From NCBI RefSeq assembly GCF_050624435.1, contig NC_134539.1:48516001-48580000 (forward strand): DNA of 64,000 nt. Direction: 5' to 3'. Of the stretch, positions 1 through 11,362 are shown piece after piece. Source of the stretch: Tenrec ecaudatus (taxonomy: Eukaryota; Chordata; Mammalia; Afrosoricida; Tenrecidae). The notes beneath the pieces were generated by a model, which searched no databases, was not told where the DNA came from, and was given only the letters and a program-made list of their open reading frames with translations. How positions within the stretch are numbered: position 1 is the stretch's first letter; each line of letters opens with the position of its first letter. Made by a program: the position numbers and the translations under genes.

Positions 1-723
1 AATCTCTGAGGCAACACCCACCGCCCTTTCCTTTGTGGTCCTCCTGCCTCCTGTGCATGTGAATACTGATGAAGTCTGACCTTTACCAAGCATGCTTGTT
101 GAACACCTGTAACATAGACTCTGCCATGGGTCGAGTGGGCATGGGAAACGGTGATAATGATGTGCAGAGAAAGCACAGGGGTCAGGGGCACACAAGCCAA
201 GACTCCAGCCTAGTCTGCAGATGAGGGAAAGGCTTGCAAGCAGCCCAGCAGCAACCGGAGGAAAAGAAGCAGGGGCTTTAAAAATCTCAGGTCGAAGAGG
301 CTGGTGCATAAAAACGTGAGTGACAAGAATCAAAGCTACAGCAGGCAGGGGCCAGACCAGGCTGCGTTAAGACGGTTCTCGACTTGTGTAGGTCTTCCCT
401 ACCACATTGGGCATCGAGGACAAAAGTCACCTGTCATCAAACAGGAGAGCCACTGGAGCCCAGCTCCCAGCCACTCCCTACATCGAGCTGACAGAATCGG
501 CTTCCCCTTCTACCCCCCACCACATGTGAAACACAATGTTTATAGGGACTTGCCCACCTAGATAATGTAGCCCATAATATGACTAGAACAGTGATCAGGC
601 CAGGGTTGACACTTCAATAAGTACTTATGCATAAATGAATACAAAGTTTGAAATATAAAAAAAATACTTCAACATAAATGCCCCTTGTTTTAAGGACTAG
701 CAATCAGATAGCAATATAAATAC
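1..723. other. Intron after exon 22; nothing recognised
   Basis: Non-coding intronic DNA. The 85-residue plus-strand frame at 304-561 has no recognisable domain. I see no clear repeat or structured RNA here. Confidence 0.6.
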
Positions 724-825
724 CTCCACAGAATCCATCAGCCCTTGCAAGAGGAGTTTCTGATGAGGAAACTCTCCATCCCCAACTGGAAAATATCCCA
801 GAGTTTGGATTGCTCGTTCCTTCAT
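724..825 (-). CDS. ECPAS: ECPAS visible exon 22 (about residues 846-879)
   Basis: 102 nt, phase 0 both sides: [20 protein letters not shown] then [14 protein letters not shown]. Acceptor with a good pyrimidine tract ending TTTCAG|ATG, donor GAG|GTATTT. Last exon visible; the rest of ECPAS (roughly 960 residues) continues left of the window. The ATG at its start is an internal methionine, not a translation start. Confidence 0.96.
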
Positions 826-869
826 CTGAAAGAATAAAGCAAAGGTTTTTCTGTCAAACATAATATACT

Positions 870-946
870 GTACAAATATGCTTGCTACAATTGGTGTATG
901 GATTGTTATAAGACCTGTAAGAGCCCCCAATAAAATGATCTTCTTA
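870..946 (+). mobile_element. L1 3' tip (afrotherian family)
   Basis: Ends in the shared terminal block 'gtaagagcccccaataaaat' and matches the 3' ends of the larger L1 copies in this window. Severely 5'-truncated, about 75 bp. It starts 45 bp from the acceptor of exon 22. Confidence 0.75.
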
Positions 947-1131
947 AAATATACATATATATATGTTTTACCCCAAAATAGTTTTCCCAAAAATAAAGTG
1001 ATAGGAAGAGGTAGCCTTTTCTAACTAATGTACCTATTGCTAACTTTCTGTGAAAGTATCCGATATTATAGAATCTCTTAAACTCTTTGAGGCACTAGAG
1101 GCAGAAAGGCATAAAACTGATAAAGGATGCC

Positions 1132-1137
1132 AAAGAA

Positions 1138-1170
<33 letters not shown>

Positions 1171-1171
1171 A
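1132..1171. repeat. (GA)n microsatellite
   Basis: About 40 bp of nearly pure GA dinucleotides. Confidence 0.95.
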
Positions 1172-1217
1172 AACAAGCTTACAACTAAGCTTTTTATCCT
1201 TCAAACTTCAACAGGGA

Positions 1218-1445
1218 GGTCAGTTCTAGACTCAGGGCCTACAATTAAGTCACTGCTCCACCATTTAATTACCCTTTAAGGTGTGTGACCTTAGGCAAAT
1301 TATTTCACCTCTCCATGACTCTTTCCTATACTGAAAAACAAAGGTAACGACTACTTCGCTAGACGTGTGGAAGAAGCAGTTCACGTAGGGCATGTATGTA
1401 AAGCACTTACACTGCTGCTTGGCACATTCCAAGTGCTCAAATACG
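1218..1445 (+). mobile_element. MIR SINE relic
   Basis: Carries the MIR core order: 'gtgtgaccttaggcaaatta', 'cctctccatgactc', then 'tgtaaagcacttacactgct' and a 'ggcacattccaagtgctcaa' end. Old and diverged. Confidence 0.8.
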
Positions 1446-1565
1446 GCTAGAGATGATTAATTAGTAATAGCTAAGAAAAACTACAGTTTAAATCAATAGC
1501 TGAACTAAGAATAAGATTATTGTGTATTAAACATCTAATAAATTCTTTTTCTGCAAAATTATGTT

Positions 1566-1610
1566 ACAATTCATTGTGGTAAGAGTTGTATGAGCCCCCA
1601 ATAAAATGAC
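1566..1610 (+). mobile_element. L1 3' tip
   Basis: Only the last about 45 bp ('gtaagagttgtatgagcccc' then 'caataaaatg'). Confidence 0.65.
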
Positions 1611-2277
1611 TAAAAAAATTAAATGTTACATTTCAAAGCTAAGGTTCTTCATTTCAAAGAATGTTACTCCATGAAAGTATTAATTTAAACCTAGAAAGCT
1701 CAAAAGGTGCTTTCCCTCACTAACTGCTCACACTGCTTACTAATAACTCAGCTTTCTTAGTATCAATCTAGATGTAAGAGGTAAGATTTGAGTGAGTCGG
1801 CAGCTTCAGGCTCAGAAGCAATTCCACCTCCAATTTCAGAAAGTGCCTACCAACCCATAACGTATCCTTTCTAGCAAGCTCTGGCTGAGCAGGAGAGATA
1901 CAAAGCCATTCTGCTCAAGAGCCATCAGTACCTTTTCTTTAGGCCTCACATTTCACCCAAGTAAATGTGTGTCTACTCCGTACTAGGAGGTGACTTAGAT
2001 TTGGTTTGAAAAAAGGCTACTCGATATTTTATTATCTACTTAATATGGTGTGTGACCACAAAAAAACCCTGATACTTTTAATAGCATATCCTACTCTTAA
2101 GAAAATACTAGAGAGCCCAAATTGGAATTGCTTGCCAAACAGTGGACTTACTAAGATATGTACAACTCACCGCTTTCCCAAAACTATGCAATCCATCTAG
2201 CCCCATTGTGATTTGACTTTGCTCCTTTAGATATCTATGAATAGAATTCCAGAGGGAAGAAAAAAAGAAAGACTTGC

Positions 2278-2450
2278 CTTGTTTGTTTCTTTGCTGGACG
2301 GTATTCTATTTAGTAAGCTTTCAACAAGATGCAATTTGGTAAAGCCAGTTCCCTCACTGGGGATTGGGAGCGGACCATTTCTGCCAATTTCACCCAGTGC
2401 AGTGCAGGCAGCAATTGCCAGGATGGGTGATGTACTGTCTAAGAACGAGC
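2278..2450 (-). CDS. ECPAS: ECPAS visible exon 21 (about residues 788-845), GC donor
   Basis: 173 nt; two bases complete glycine, then [57 protein letters not shown]. Acceptor TTCACAG|GC. The donor reads ACAAG|GCAAGT: the protein must stop after ETNK because exon 22 starts MKERAIQ in phase 0, and no GT fits. This is a GC-AG intron with an otherwise ideal donor consensus. Confidence 0.95.
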
Positions 2451-2860
2451 CTGTGAACACATTCAGACAGAATGGAGAATCGCATACCCTCAAGATTCAA
2501 TGTACCAAGGATGTATTCCAGATTTTCTTTAAAGACAAAAAATAAAACTCAAGTCGAAGACATCTTCTAGAGGATGATTTGTCAACATTTATTCAGCAAT
2601 GAAACATCTGGGCTACAGGGCATAGAGTAGTTTCCCTTTTGCTATTTAGTTTTTGTCCCTAACAGAATCTCTATTAACTAGAAACACATCTGGGGGAAAG
2701 TATAGGAAAAAAGTAGGTTGGTCTTATTGTTATTAAAAATGTGGAATTTACATAGCATTAAGTAAATTTTTGAGGCAACTCTCATGCCTTTAAATATGCT
2801 ACATTAAATTTCAACATAGCCGAAACACTGAGATCTAAGGCCGCACAAATCACGAGTTAC
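2451..2860. other. Intron between exons 20 and 21; nothing recognised
   Basis: 410 bp, AT-rich, no repeat recognised. Its donor at the exon 20 side is GT; the GC donor belongs to the intron left of exon 21. Confidence 0.6.
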
Positions 2861-3023
2861 CTATTGTTTCTGTGGCACTCCGAATGAGCTCCTCTTGTTC
2901 CGGCAGACAGCCAGCACTGGCCCCCAGGTCCGCTTGCTCAGCCATTCTCAGCTTCTTTTTAGCCAAGTATCTTCCCACTGTGAACCCCAGGGCAAGCAAG
3001 GATCCATGCTGTATCTCTGGGCT
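2861..3023 (-). CDS. ECPAS: ECPAS visible exon 20 (about residues 734-788)
   Basis: 163 nt; 54 codons [54 protein letters not shown] plus G. Acceptor ACCCAG|AGC, donor ATAG|GTAACT. The first half is a highly conserved HEAT repeat; the acidic linker [16 protein letters not shown] looks diverged from the human sequence I remember, consistent with a tolerant loop. Confidence 0.95.
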
Positions 3024-3859
3024 CTGGGTTGAACAACATAACAGCATGTCTTGTCTCTTTCTCATGCCGAGAATTCAACTAAAACATGTTTATTCCAGAC
3101 ATCTCCTGAGGGATCACAAGGCTAAAGAACAAAATGACCACTGGGTACTAACGAATCAGGCTTGCAGACCATGGAAACCCTGAGTTCCTGAGACAGAGGA
3201 TTCTACAGGTAAAGCTGATTTTTGATTCACCTAAAGATTTAGATCTCTTAACCCACACCCATGTGTAATCTGATTGAAGTGTCTCTCATATATCTCCTCT
3301 GTCCCTACACAATCCATGTTTTCTTCTAGCTTTACACATTTCCTAACTTTTTATATTACTTTTTCAAATTTCCAATATCATTTCTCCTTAACGCCAACAA
3401 CTACAATAGGCTGTCTCTATTACTAGTTGCTAATTCCTTCAAACACAATGCAAGCGATACAACACATGGTTCCACAATGGCAGGCCGTGGTGCTTGTGGA
3501 AATTAAGCAGCACTAACATATCGGAGCACCAAATAGTGCACGAGAGATTCTTGGTACTCACCACTGGATATGTGGCACTACATAGCAGTACCTACAGACA
3601 AGGCACTGGAATTTGGTGAATGGAGTGACTGAGTCAATATAGGATCTCATTGAACCTGGACAACGTCATCAGAGAGTGTGTGGAACACAGAAGGAAAGGA
3701 TCATGACATTTCTGCACAAACTTTTTGAATTCCCCTCATATAAAATCAAGGGGTCTGTAAGCACACTACAAATGCAACCACAAAAGCAAAAAAAGTTAGG
3801 TGCTTTTATAAATCCTTATTCTCCCATAAGAGGACAGGAGGAAACAACTGGTAACATAC
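3024..3859. other. Intron between exons 19 and 20; nothing recognised
   Basis: 836 bp of intronic DNA with no repeat or RNA gene that I can support. Confidence 0.55.
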
Positions 3860-3994
3860 GTGATTATCTTTTGTAGTCTTTATAAGCTGTTCTAACATTG
3901 ACTTTAACTCCTTCCCAGACACAGTCGATGCCACCACTGAGTAAAACAGGGCTGCCAGCTCACGCATCTCTTCTTTACTGCTGCTCATCAGACT
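3860..3994 (-). CDS. ECPAS: ECPAS visible exon 19 (about residues 689-733)
   Basis: 135 nt, phase 0 both sides: [45 protein letters not shown]. Acceptor CGCAG|AGT, donor CAC|GTATGT. Two amphipathic helices separated by a short turn. The 3983 bp intron to exon 18 carries an old L1, SINEs, a DNA transposon and a TTCC microsatellite. Confidence 0.96.
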
Positions 3995-5019
3995 CTGCGA
4001 AGTGCACACAGAGGATTACATACACGCTACAGAACACTGGGCAGGCTGCATGATGCTATCCCTCCTGACGACATCGAACACTTAAAATCACACGAAGACG
4101 GGAAGTGCCATGTGATAGTGCTCACTCTGCTGAAAACCATGGGGAAAGACCACAATGAACTATTCGTTCAAAACAAAACATTCATTTACACACCAAAATC
4201 TTCTGTCTTTACACCACAGGCACAAACAAGTGGAATTAATACGTGGGTGATCGCGAACCTGTATGAGCTCTGTAGCAACTGTTGGGCTGTCCCATGGTGA
4301 GGTCTGGGAGGTAAAAGCCAACCACACGCAGCATGTGCACGGCTGAATGTGGCTCTGGGCCATGAGCACGTCACACATGGGCACCATCATTTTGACATGA
4401 CATAAGAAGGCTTATTACTTTTTTCCCAATCATTTAAAATTTTTCAATCTACCTTTGGCTCAAAGACTAACTCTGTGTTTCCCAAAGTAGGGGATACTGC
4501 CTCCTGGGAGTTGCTGAACAATCCCAAAGGATCAGGCAGGCTACAAAAACAGACATCTACATTTTATCCCAGATCATGCACTATTGTACAGAAATTTTAA
4601 GCACTCGCCAGGAGGGTGCTGAGTAATTTTTTTCTGAAGAGGGAATAGTGGATCAAATAAAGGTGGGAATCTATGTCTAAAAAAAGTGAAAAGCTCAAAA
4701 AAAATCAGGTCATTTTTAAATCAGCAAAGATTCCGAGATTTTTCAACTAGAAACAATTTCATAAACCCAACGTTCACAAAGAAGCACAAAACATCCCATG
4801 AAAAATAACCCTCATGTTTTCATATTTAAACAAGAAAATCTACACACTTTTATCAAAACTCAAGTTACATTTTAAAAAAACCTACATTATATGGCACAAG
4901 AGGCATACAAAACTTTATAGGTCTACTCAGTACTCACCCTCATGGAGAGACCACTGAAAAGATGGGTACGGAAGAGAGCAAAATGTGGTGAAAAAAAATT
5001 CTACGGTGCCATGCTATTA
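3995..5019. other. Intronic, nothing recognised
   Basis: AT-rich intron. Short open frames at 4112-4390 on both strands overlap each other and show no domain, so I do not call a gene. Confidence 0.5.
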
Positions 5020-5928
5020 GACAGAATAGCACCTGGGGGTCTTAAAAGCTTGTCTCAAAACAAGCAGCTATACAAGGGTGGTATCAACTATGTCCACACT
5101 GAAGAAGCACACCAGCCTGTGTGATCCAAGGACTGTAAATAATAAAATCCAAATGTGGGCGAGGGAATGGTATCAGAGCTTAATCCTAAACACCCAGCTT
5201 GCAGGTAATAAATGACAGTACGGAGTCCTGGTGGTGTAGTGGTTATGCATGGGTTATGCATCTAAAGCACCAGACGGTCTATGGGAGACAAGAGGGGGCT
5301 TTCTATTCCCGTACAGTCTGAAACTGAGAGGGGCAATTCTACCCTGTTCTAAAGGGTCACTACGAGTGGCATCAACTCAAAGGAAGTGAGGTTGGGTTTG
5401 CTTTAAGGATCAGAGTGGATGCCCAAAATCCATTTGTTGTTTCCCGTTAGCCTCTGACTGTAGTCCAGCGGTGTGAATAGATTCGCTGTCAAACAGAGAG
5501 CACTGTCGAGTCTATTATGGCAGAGGCGGTTAGACTGAAATGTGACCCCTTATCATTCGATCTTCCTTTCAAACCACTTAAAATTTGTTCTGGTTTTCAC
5601 TATTGTTTTGGTTGCGTTTTTTTAATTGAGGTTTTTCTCTGTTTTAGTTCGCCATTGTTACTCAGTTTCTTGGTTGTTTGTTTCTGGGTTTCGCATGTTT
5701 TTTTCTGTGTACAAAACCCAGGAAAGGCAAATCAGTTAGTGGGTTAATAATTACCTAGGGATGGCAGGGGAGGTAAGGGGCGCTTGTGGGGGTGCATCTA
5801 ACAACAATTAACAAGAAAATATTATTAAATTGATTGTAGGGATGATTGTAAAACTCTTCTTAATATGACTGAACTACTGAACTGTATGATACATGAATTA
5901 TATGGCAATAAAAATTTTTAAACATTTC
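5020..5928 (+). mobile_element. Older L1 3' UTR, split by a SINE
   Basis: The left part has 'gggggtcttaaaagcttg' and 'gaagaagcacaccagcctgt', the signature of the L1 3' UTRs elsewhere in the window; the right part ends in 'gaactactgaactgtatgat' and 'atggcaataaaaattttt', an older 3' end than the dominant family. The element is interrupted by a SINE at 5221-5404. Confidence 0.65.
5221..5404 (+). mobile_element. AfroSINE (tRNA-derived), nested in older L1
   Basis: Starts 'gagtcctggtggtgtagtgg' (A-box head) and runs to 'ggtcactacgagtggcatca' and 'gttgggtttgctt'. The head contains an internal duplication of 'ggttatgcat' and lacks a clean B box, so it is not a working tRNA promoter. Confidence 0.85.
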
Positions 5929-6317
5929 ATGGGCATTATTTGTACTAAAAGTTATTCTTATTTAAGATTCAAATTCACCTGAGCATCTGATATAGTTAAC
6001 TTGCTAAATCAATCAACCCCACTGGCGTGACCAGAGGATAAGACCATATGACCGGCAAGCATAAAACCTGACACAGCCCATCAAAGGATATAATACTATC
6101 ACAATGACAAAAGCAGGTGCCCTCTGACACAGCAATTCCTCTTCTAAGGAATCCATGTAAAACTTGTCCTTTTGATATGTAAAATAATGGACTATTCATC
6201 ATAGCAGATTACAAGTAAGCTAAATGATCAGCAATACGGACCTAGAACCTATGAGGCAAATCCATATGACAGGAAAATGATGATGCTGTTCCAATAATCA
6301 GGATAACTGTCATTGAG

Positions 6318-6540
6318 AACCAAAAACTAAACTCACTGCCATCCAGTCAATTCTGACTCCTAGCAACCCGACTGGACAGGGTCTGTGACGACTGCCCCTG
6401 TGAGCTTCCTACACTGTCAATTCTATGAGGAGTGGAAAGCCTCATCTTCCTCCTGCAGAGTGGCTGGTGGTTTCGAATTGCTGACCTTGAGGTTAACAGC
6501 CCAAGTTAAAATTAACTCCACCACTCGGATTCTTCTACTG
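6318..6540 (-). mobile_element. AfroSINE
   Basis: Reverse-orientation copy: 'aaactcactgccatccagtc' at its left is the complement of the SINE 3' end, and 'ggtggtttcgaattgctgac' is the complement of the B-box region. Confidence 0.85.
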
Positions 6541-6679
6541 TCTCTGCAATCATGCACAAAAAGCTACCAGCCCCATGGTCAAGTGAACGAAGTAAGGTAA
6601 CAAAACAATACGGGTAATGTGTTGACATTTTGTATCACAGAAGGGAGAAAAGTACAAATGTGTATTTTTTATTTGTGTG

Positions 6680-7165
6680 TACAGTGATACCTTGGTTGTC
6701 AAACTCAATTCGTTCCAAAGATGTGTTCAAACACCAAATAGTTCAAGAACTATTTTTTTCTTATTTTTCCAATAAGAGAAAACCAAATAATTGATTCTGA
6801 GCCCCCAAAATTATGCTTATAAATTCATTTTTCCAAGACTTTAACAAAGTTAACAGCTCTACATTATAGAAATACCACCTAAAACATCAAAACATGATAA
6901 TTACAGAACATTAAATATCAAAACAATATGGTAAATAAAAGCACACTATTTTACACAAATAAAGCACGCAGGAAAGCACACTAATGAATGTTGTAACACA
7001 CGAACACAAGCACTCGTGACTCGTGTGTTGTCTGCATGAGAGCAGCATTTAGACTGCAGCGCCACCTCCTTGTGCCCATGGGGAGATGTGACACACGACT
7101 CTCCTAGGCCCGTACAGGTTTTCGCAAGTTGGATTTTTGGTTTGACAATCAAGCAAAGTGCTGAA
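6680..7165 (+). mobile_element. Non-autonomous TIR DNA transposon (TcMar-like)
   Basis: Left end 'cagtgataccttggttgtca' is mirrored imperfectly by 'gtttgacaatcaagcaaagt' at 7140-7163 in reverse complement, and a TA precedes the left end. The internal 440 bp have no transposase frame. The type of end resembles pogo/Tigger-like elements; family assignment is tentative. Confidence 0.55.
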
Positions 7166-7492
7166 CACTGAGATTTCTTCAAAGTTTGCTGTTCAGTAGT
7201 GGCAAGCTCAAGCTTCGAGTCATTGACCACAAGGATATCACTGCATTAACAAACTCTAGACGGTACACCCGCAGGTCTAGAGGCAGACTAGATTACAAAG
7301 AGACTCAGTGGCAGCGAAGTGTTTTGGTTTGGCTTTCTGTTTTTATATACTTTAGCAGGTGTGCTCTATATAATTAAGTGATGGCCTATGTCTTACTGGT
7401 AGGTAGAAATAAAGAGGGCAGCACGGGGGTGGGTGGGAGACAGTTATGGAAGGGGGCCATTTTACATATTTTAATTACACAAATCTATTGCT

Positions 7493-7560
7493 TCTTTCTT
7501 TCCTTCCTTCCTTCCTTCCTTCCTTCCTTCCTTCCTTCCTTCCTTCCTTCTTTCTTTCTT
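7493..7560. repeat. (TTCC)n/(TTTC)n microsatellite
   Basis: About 68 bp of TTCC units flanked by TTTC units. Open frames reading LPSFLPSFLPSF through it are artefacts of the repeat. Confidence 0.97.
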
Positions 7561-7977
7561 TTAGGGGAGAGCGCAAACACAATCCCCCCACTACCACAAA
7601 TTATGTAGTCAAGTTACCCACATTTGGGGAAATCGCAGGGGTCAGCACACCCCGCAGTGCAATGAATGAGCCTTGCCCTGGGAAAACCACCTTCCAGATC
7701 ATGGTATCTCCCCTGCCAGGTCAGTATTTGCTTGTTTCTTTAATGTTTTATTAATTTTCTAAAAAAAGTTGAAAGGTGAAAAATGTTATTTTTTTTACTC
7801 ATATTCATTTCCCATTCTACCCAGCGGGGCCAATAGAATTTATTTTCCCAGAAAGTGCCATAGGATGAGGGTCTTACTATAGGCAGAAAAGGCCACTGGG
7901 AAACTGGTAGGAAGAAGAAACGATGAGATGTGTTTCAAGTACACATAACCAAAGAGAGCCAAACGAGCAGGATGTAC

Positions 7978-8069
7978 CTTGATCCATTCTGTCTTGTCTA
8001 CAAATTTGGTCGCCAGCTTTTCTGGGTTCACTGAGACAGCTTCCAATAGACAGTACATGACAGGCAAAC
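7978..8069 (-). CDS. ECPAS: ECPAS visible exon 18 (about residues 658-688)
   Basis: 92 nt; two bases complete glycine, then [30 protein letters not shown]. Acceptor ACTTAG|GT, donor AAG|GTACATCC. Short 347 bp intron to exon 17 (8070-8416) with nothing recognisable in it. Helical HEAT segment. Confidence 0.95.
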
Positions 8070-8416
8070 CTAAGTAAAAATTAAGAACCCTGTCAAATTT
8101 TAAGCAACAAATATAAAAATATTAATAAATTACTTTAAAGTATAGCGCTAATGCTTTAATAGGTCCTCCCACAGTTCCATGAAACAAATTACAAAACTCA
8201 TATGCAGTTTGTGATTCAATGTCAGAAATTTAGAGGACTTATCTATAAAAAAGAGATGTCATAGTGTCCACACCAATATCCTGGTTAAAACTGTATCGGA
8301 TGAATTGGGTAACGGTGACAGAAACCATGGCAAATGTTCCGTTTCAGCAGTGAAGTGACAGAATAACGTTGCTAGAAATTCACAGACTACCTTTCCTTGC
8401 CCTCAAGACGTCCTAC

Positions 8417-8642
8417 CTCCAACACCGGCTAACAGCTGCTGAAGCAGGCCTATGTAGATCTGGACAGGGTTGGTCTCCCCACTCTTGGAGGACGACGACG
8501 AGGATGTTGCCTGGCTCCCCGACATTAGAGTTCGTATATAGCGCCCAATGGCTGGGGCGTGATCCTGCATATCAGCCAAACTTTGAGAGGTAGGCACCAC
8601 TCCCGCACTGTGAGCCAGGCACATGCGCAGGTACAGCACTAT
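8417..8642 (-). CDS. ECPAS: ECPAS visible exon 17 (about residues 583-658)
   Basis: 226 nt, the longest exon here: [40 protein letters not shown], a serine-rich loop, then [22 protein letters not shown] plus G. Acceptor CTTTTAG|ATA, donor GGAG|GTAGGAC. The loop (about residues 623-636) contains six consecutive serines coded largely by TCG/TCC, which looks longer than in the human protein as I remember it. Confidence 0.96.
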
Positions 8643-9312
8643 CTAAAAGCAGAAGGGAATGGAAATCAGTTAAGCTGTCCAAGAGGCAACGTGAGAGGAT
8701 ATCCAAGCTGATGACTTCTAGTTCTGATCCTCCAGCCCCTGCTTCACAAACCTAGGCAACCATGGTCAAGGAATCTAGAAAACATAACTCAAGGACATTA
8801 CCAAATGGAAGGGCAATTTATATAACATTTTTTGTGTGCAGAAAACAAAGGTTTATTCTTGACTCTTTCTGTGCTCAGTGCTAAGAAATCCATGAATATA
8901 AAAAAGAACAAACAGATCTTGGGGGTCAACTTGCAGACTCAGCCACAAAGGGAATAGAAACCATGCGAGGCCTTTTGCTCTCATCTCAAGCTCTGCGTGG
9001 AAGTCTGCATTTAGCTCGCTCTAAGATGAATGTGTGAGACAAAGACTTGCCGTAAATTACGGATCCGAAAATGACCAAGTCTGTGGGCAACAATGCTCTT
9101 TCTGGATAGTGCATCTTCTGATTTCTTAGCATCCTTTGCCACGTTTATTTATGGGTATCACCTACTGCTCCTTTTAACTTACAGCTTTAGAAGGGAGCTC
9201 TGAAAGGAAATGAGTTTTCCTGCCTCAATGCACTCAAAGGCAAAAGCTCTTGCAGTGGTTGAGAGAAGTGCTTCCCAAAATTATTGGTGAAGAACCAGGG
9301 TTTGTTGCTTGG

Positions 9313-9800
9313 GTTTTTTTTAAATCATATTATTGGGGGCTTTTACAACTCTTATCACAATTCATACATGCATCCATTGTGTCAAGCACATTTGTTGCCA
9401 TCATCATTTAAAAAACATTTTATTTCTACTTGAGCCCTTAGTATCAGCTCATATTTTTGCCTCCCTTCGTCAACCTCCCTCCCTCATGAACCCTTGATAG
9501 TTTATAGGTTATTGTTATTTTTTCACATCCTACACTGACTGCTGTCTCCCTTCACCCATTTTTCTGTTGCCCGTCCCCCTGCGAGGGGGTTATATGTACA
9601 TCATTATAATCGGTTCCCCCTTTCTCGCCCCACCTTCCCTTTACCCTCCTGGTATCACAACTCTCATTACTGGTCCTGAGGGGTTTCTCTCTCCTGAATT
9701 CCCTGTGTTTCCAGCTCTTATCTGTACCAGTGTACATGCTCTGGTCTAGCTGGATTTGTAAGGTAGAATTGGGGTCATGATAGTGAGGGGGGGAAGCATT
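9313..9800 (-). mobile_element. 5'-truncated L1 3' UTR
   Basis: Reads as the complement of the shared L1 3' UTR: 'tattgggggcttttacaact' at the left is its 3' terminus, then the 'cttcacccatttttctgttg' block, and it ends near 9800 in 'gatagtgagggggggaagca'. About 490 bp, no coding part. Confidence 0.85.
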
Positions 9801-10254
9801 AAAGAGCTAGAGGAAAGTTGTGTTTCATCAGATAACATACTTTTATAAACATCAAATATTTGTTAATAGAGGTAAAATGTAAACTCAAGTTCTAATGCCT
9901 TAAAATTACAATAAAAATGTGATTAATTTTTAAAAGCTACATATAGAAAAGTGCCTGAAGAGAAATCTCAGACAAACTACCTAGTCTGGGAGAAGAAAGT
10001 TCTACCTTTTTTTAAATCTCCACTGATACAATACATTGAGAAAGTGGGTTCAAATCATCTACAGAAGAGTTAACTACAGTACCGTGAAAATTGTTGAGAT
10101 AAATTAGCTAGTAAAGAGCCCTCTGGGAGCTATTTCTTTGAGACCTGATCTACGACAGGCTGCATTTCCTTGTATTTATACTCACTCCGAATAAGATTGC
10201 CTCCTGCAATGTAACAAGTATAGTCCATAAGAAATCTAGAACCTTTAAAATTCA

Positions 10255-10440
10255 GTTCTTCTTGTTGCTACCAAATGTCAAATAGATTCCAACTCTTAAT
10301 CCGAGGTGTGGAGACTAGAATGGCACTCCGGTTTTGAAAAGCTGATCCCCAGCCTTGCTTTTCAGTTGCCTTTGGGTGGGTTTGAACTGCCAGGCTTTAA
10401 GTTATTAGTATGCACTTAGCCATTTATACCATCTAAGAGC
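10255..10440 (-). mobile_element. Degraded AfroSINE
   Basis: Diverged antisense copy with 'tgggtttgaactgccaggct' (B-box complement) and 'cacttagccatttataccat' at its tRNA-like head. Confidence 0.65.
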
Positions 10441-11033
10441 TTCAAACCTAGAGAAGCCAAACACTTCCAAAATATGTTGACTTTAATAAGTCAACTAAAA
10501 TGTGCTACAAAGTCCCCAAAAAGTAATCAATGTAAAATATCTATTTATATATGTGTGTGTGTTTCCAATAGAATCTTAGTCTGATTGAGATAAATTCATA
10601 GTTATACATAAAATTATTTCCATTTGGTAATAATTAAGTAAATGTCATTTACTAGAAACAGCCCTCTCTATCCTCAGGCTCCACTTCTGTAGTTTCAATC
10701 AACTCTAGATTCAGGGTTCAGGAGCAATTCAGCGGTCAAAGCAAAGAGGACGTGTACAGTGCTGTTCACACGGTACTGGCATTTGTAGTCGATAGTATAA
10801 GTCACTTAGTACAGAGATAAATTACTGAACATGAAACAGATGATCTACTCGATAAAATTCACTCAATTCACAATAAGAAGTCAAGTAGATGTTTTAGAAA
10901 CGAAACATCTGGGAAAGTGTGCATAAGTTCTATACATAAACAATGCCATTTCATATCATGCGCTTGAGCATCTGTGGAGTTTGGTACCCAACAGTCCTGG
11001 AACCAGGTCCCCACTAAAAGCAAGCGAGGATTA

Positions 11034-11124
11034 TACAAGGGAGCTTGAGAAAAATTCACAGAATAAAAAAGTTTCATTGTCTCTTAACTCCACTTTTCCA
11101 TGAACTTTTTGAAGCTCCCTCGTA
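11034..11124. mobile_element. Short palindromic MITE, family A copy 1
   Basis: TA-flanked about 90 bp element: left 'tacaagggagcttgagaaaa', right 'tgaactttttgaagctccct' followed by CGTA. The ends are inverted repeats of each other. Related copies at 18947, 21030 and 53725. Confidence 0.65.
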
Positions 11125-11281
11125 CTGTTTTGTTTGTTTTCCACACATGGCCTGGGGGAGAACAATGACATTTCACTGTGAGTTTAGCTAGGTCACAAAA
11201 CATTCACAGGATCTCTTTGCATGCAGCTTTACTGTTCTAAAGCTTTAGGGAAAGCCACAAAGAATCACAAGAACATCTTAC

Positions 11282-11362
11282 CTCTCCAAAGGCTGCTGGG
11301 TTAAATGGAAGGACAGTGGTCCCAGTCATGTACTTGGCTGGAGTTTTCATTCGATGAGAAGC
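11282..11362 (-). CDS. ECPAS: ECPAS visible exon 16 (about residues 556-582)
   Basis: 81 nt, phase 0 both sides: [27 protein letters not shown]. Acceptor TTTGTTAG|GCT, donor GAG|GTAAGA. A loop-like, non-helical segment between HEAT blocks. Because its length is a multiple of three, skipping it would keep the frame; nothing in the sequence shows that this happens. Confidence 0.95.

Noticed and set aside
2237..2545. 102-residue plus-strand frame
   Set aside because: Shadow of ECPAS exon 21 on the other strand.
7446..7754. Frame with LPSF repeats resembling a low-complexity protein
   Set aside because: It is the translation of the TTCC microsatellite at 7493-7560.
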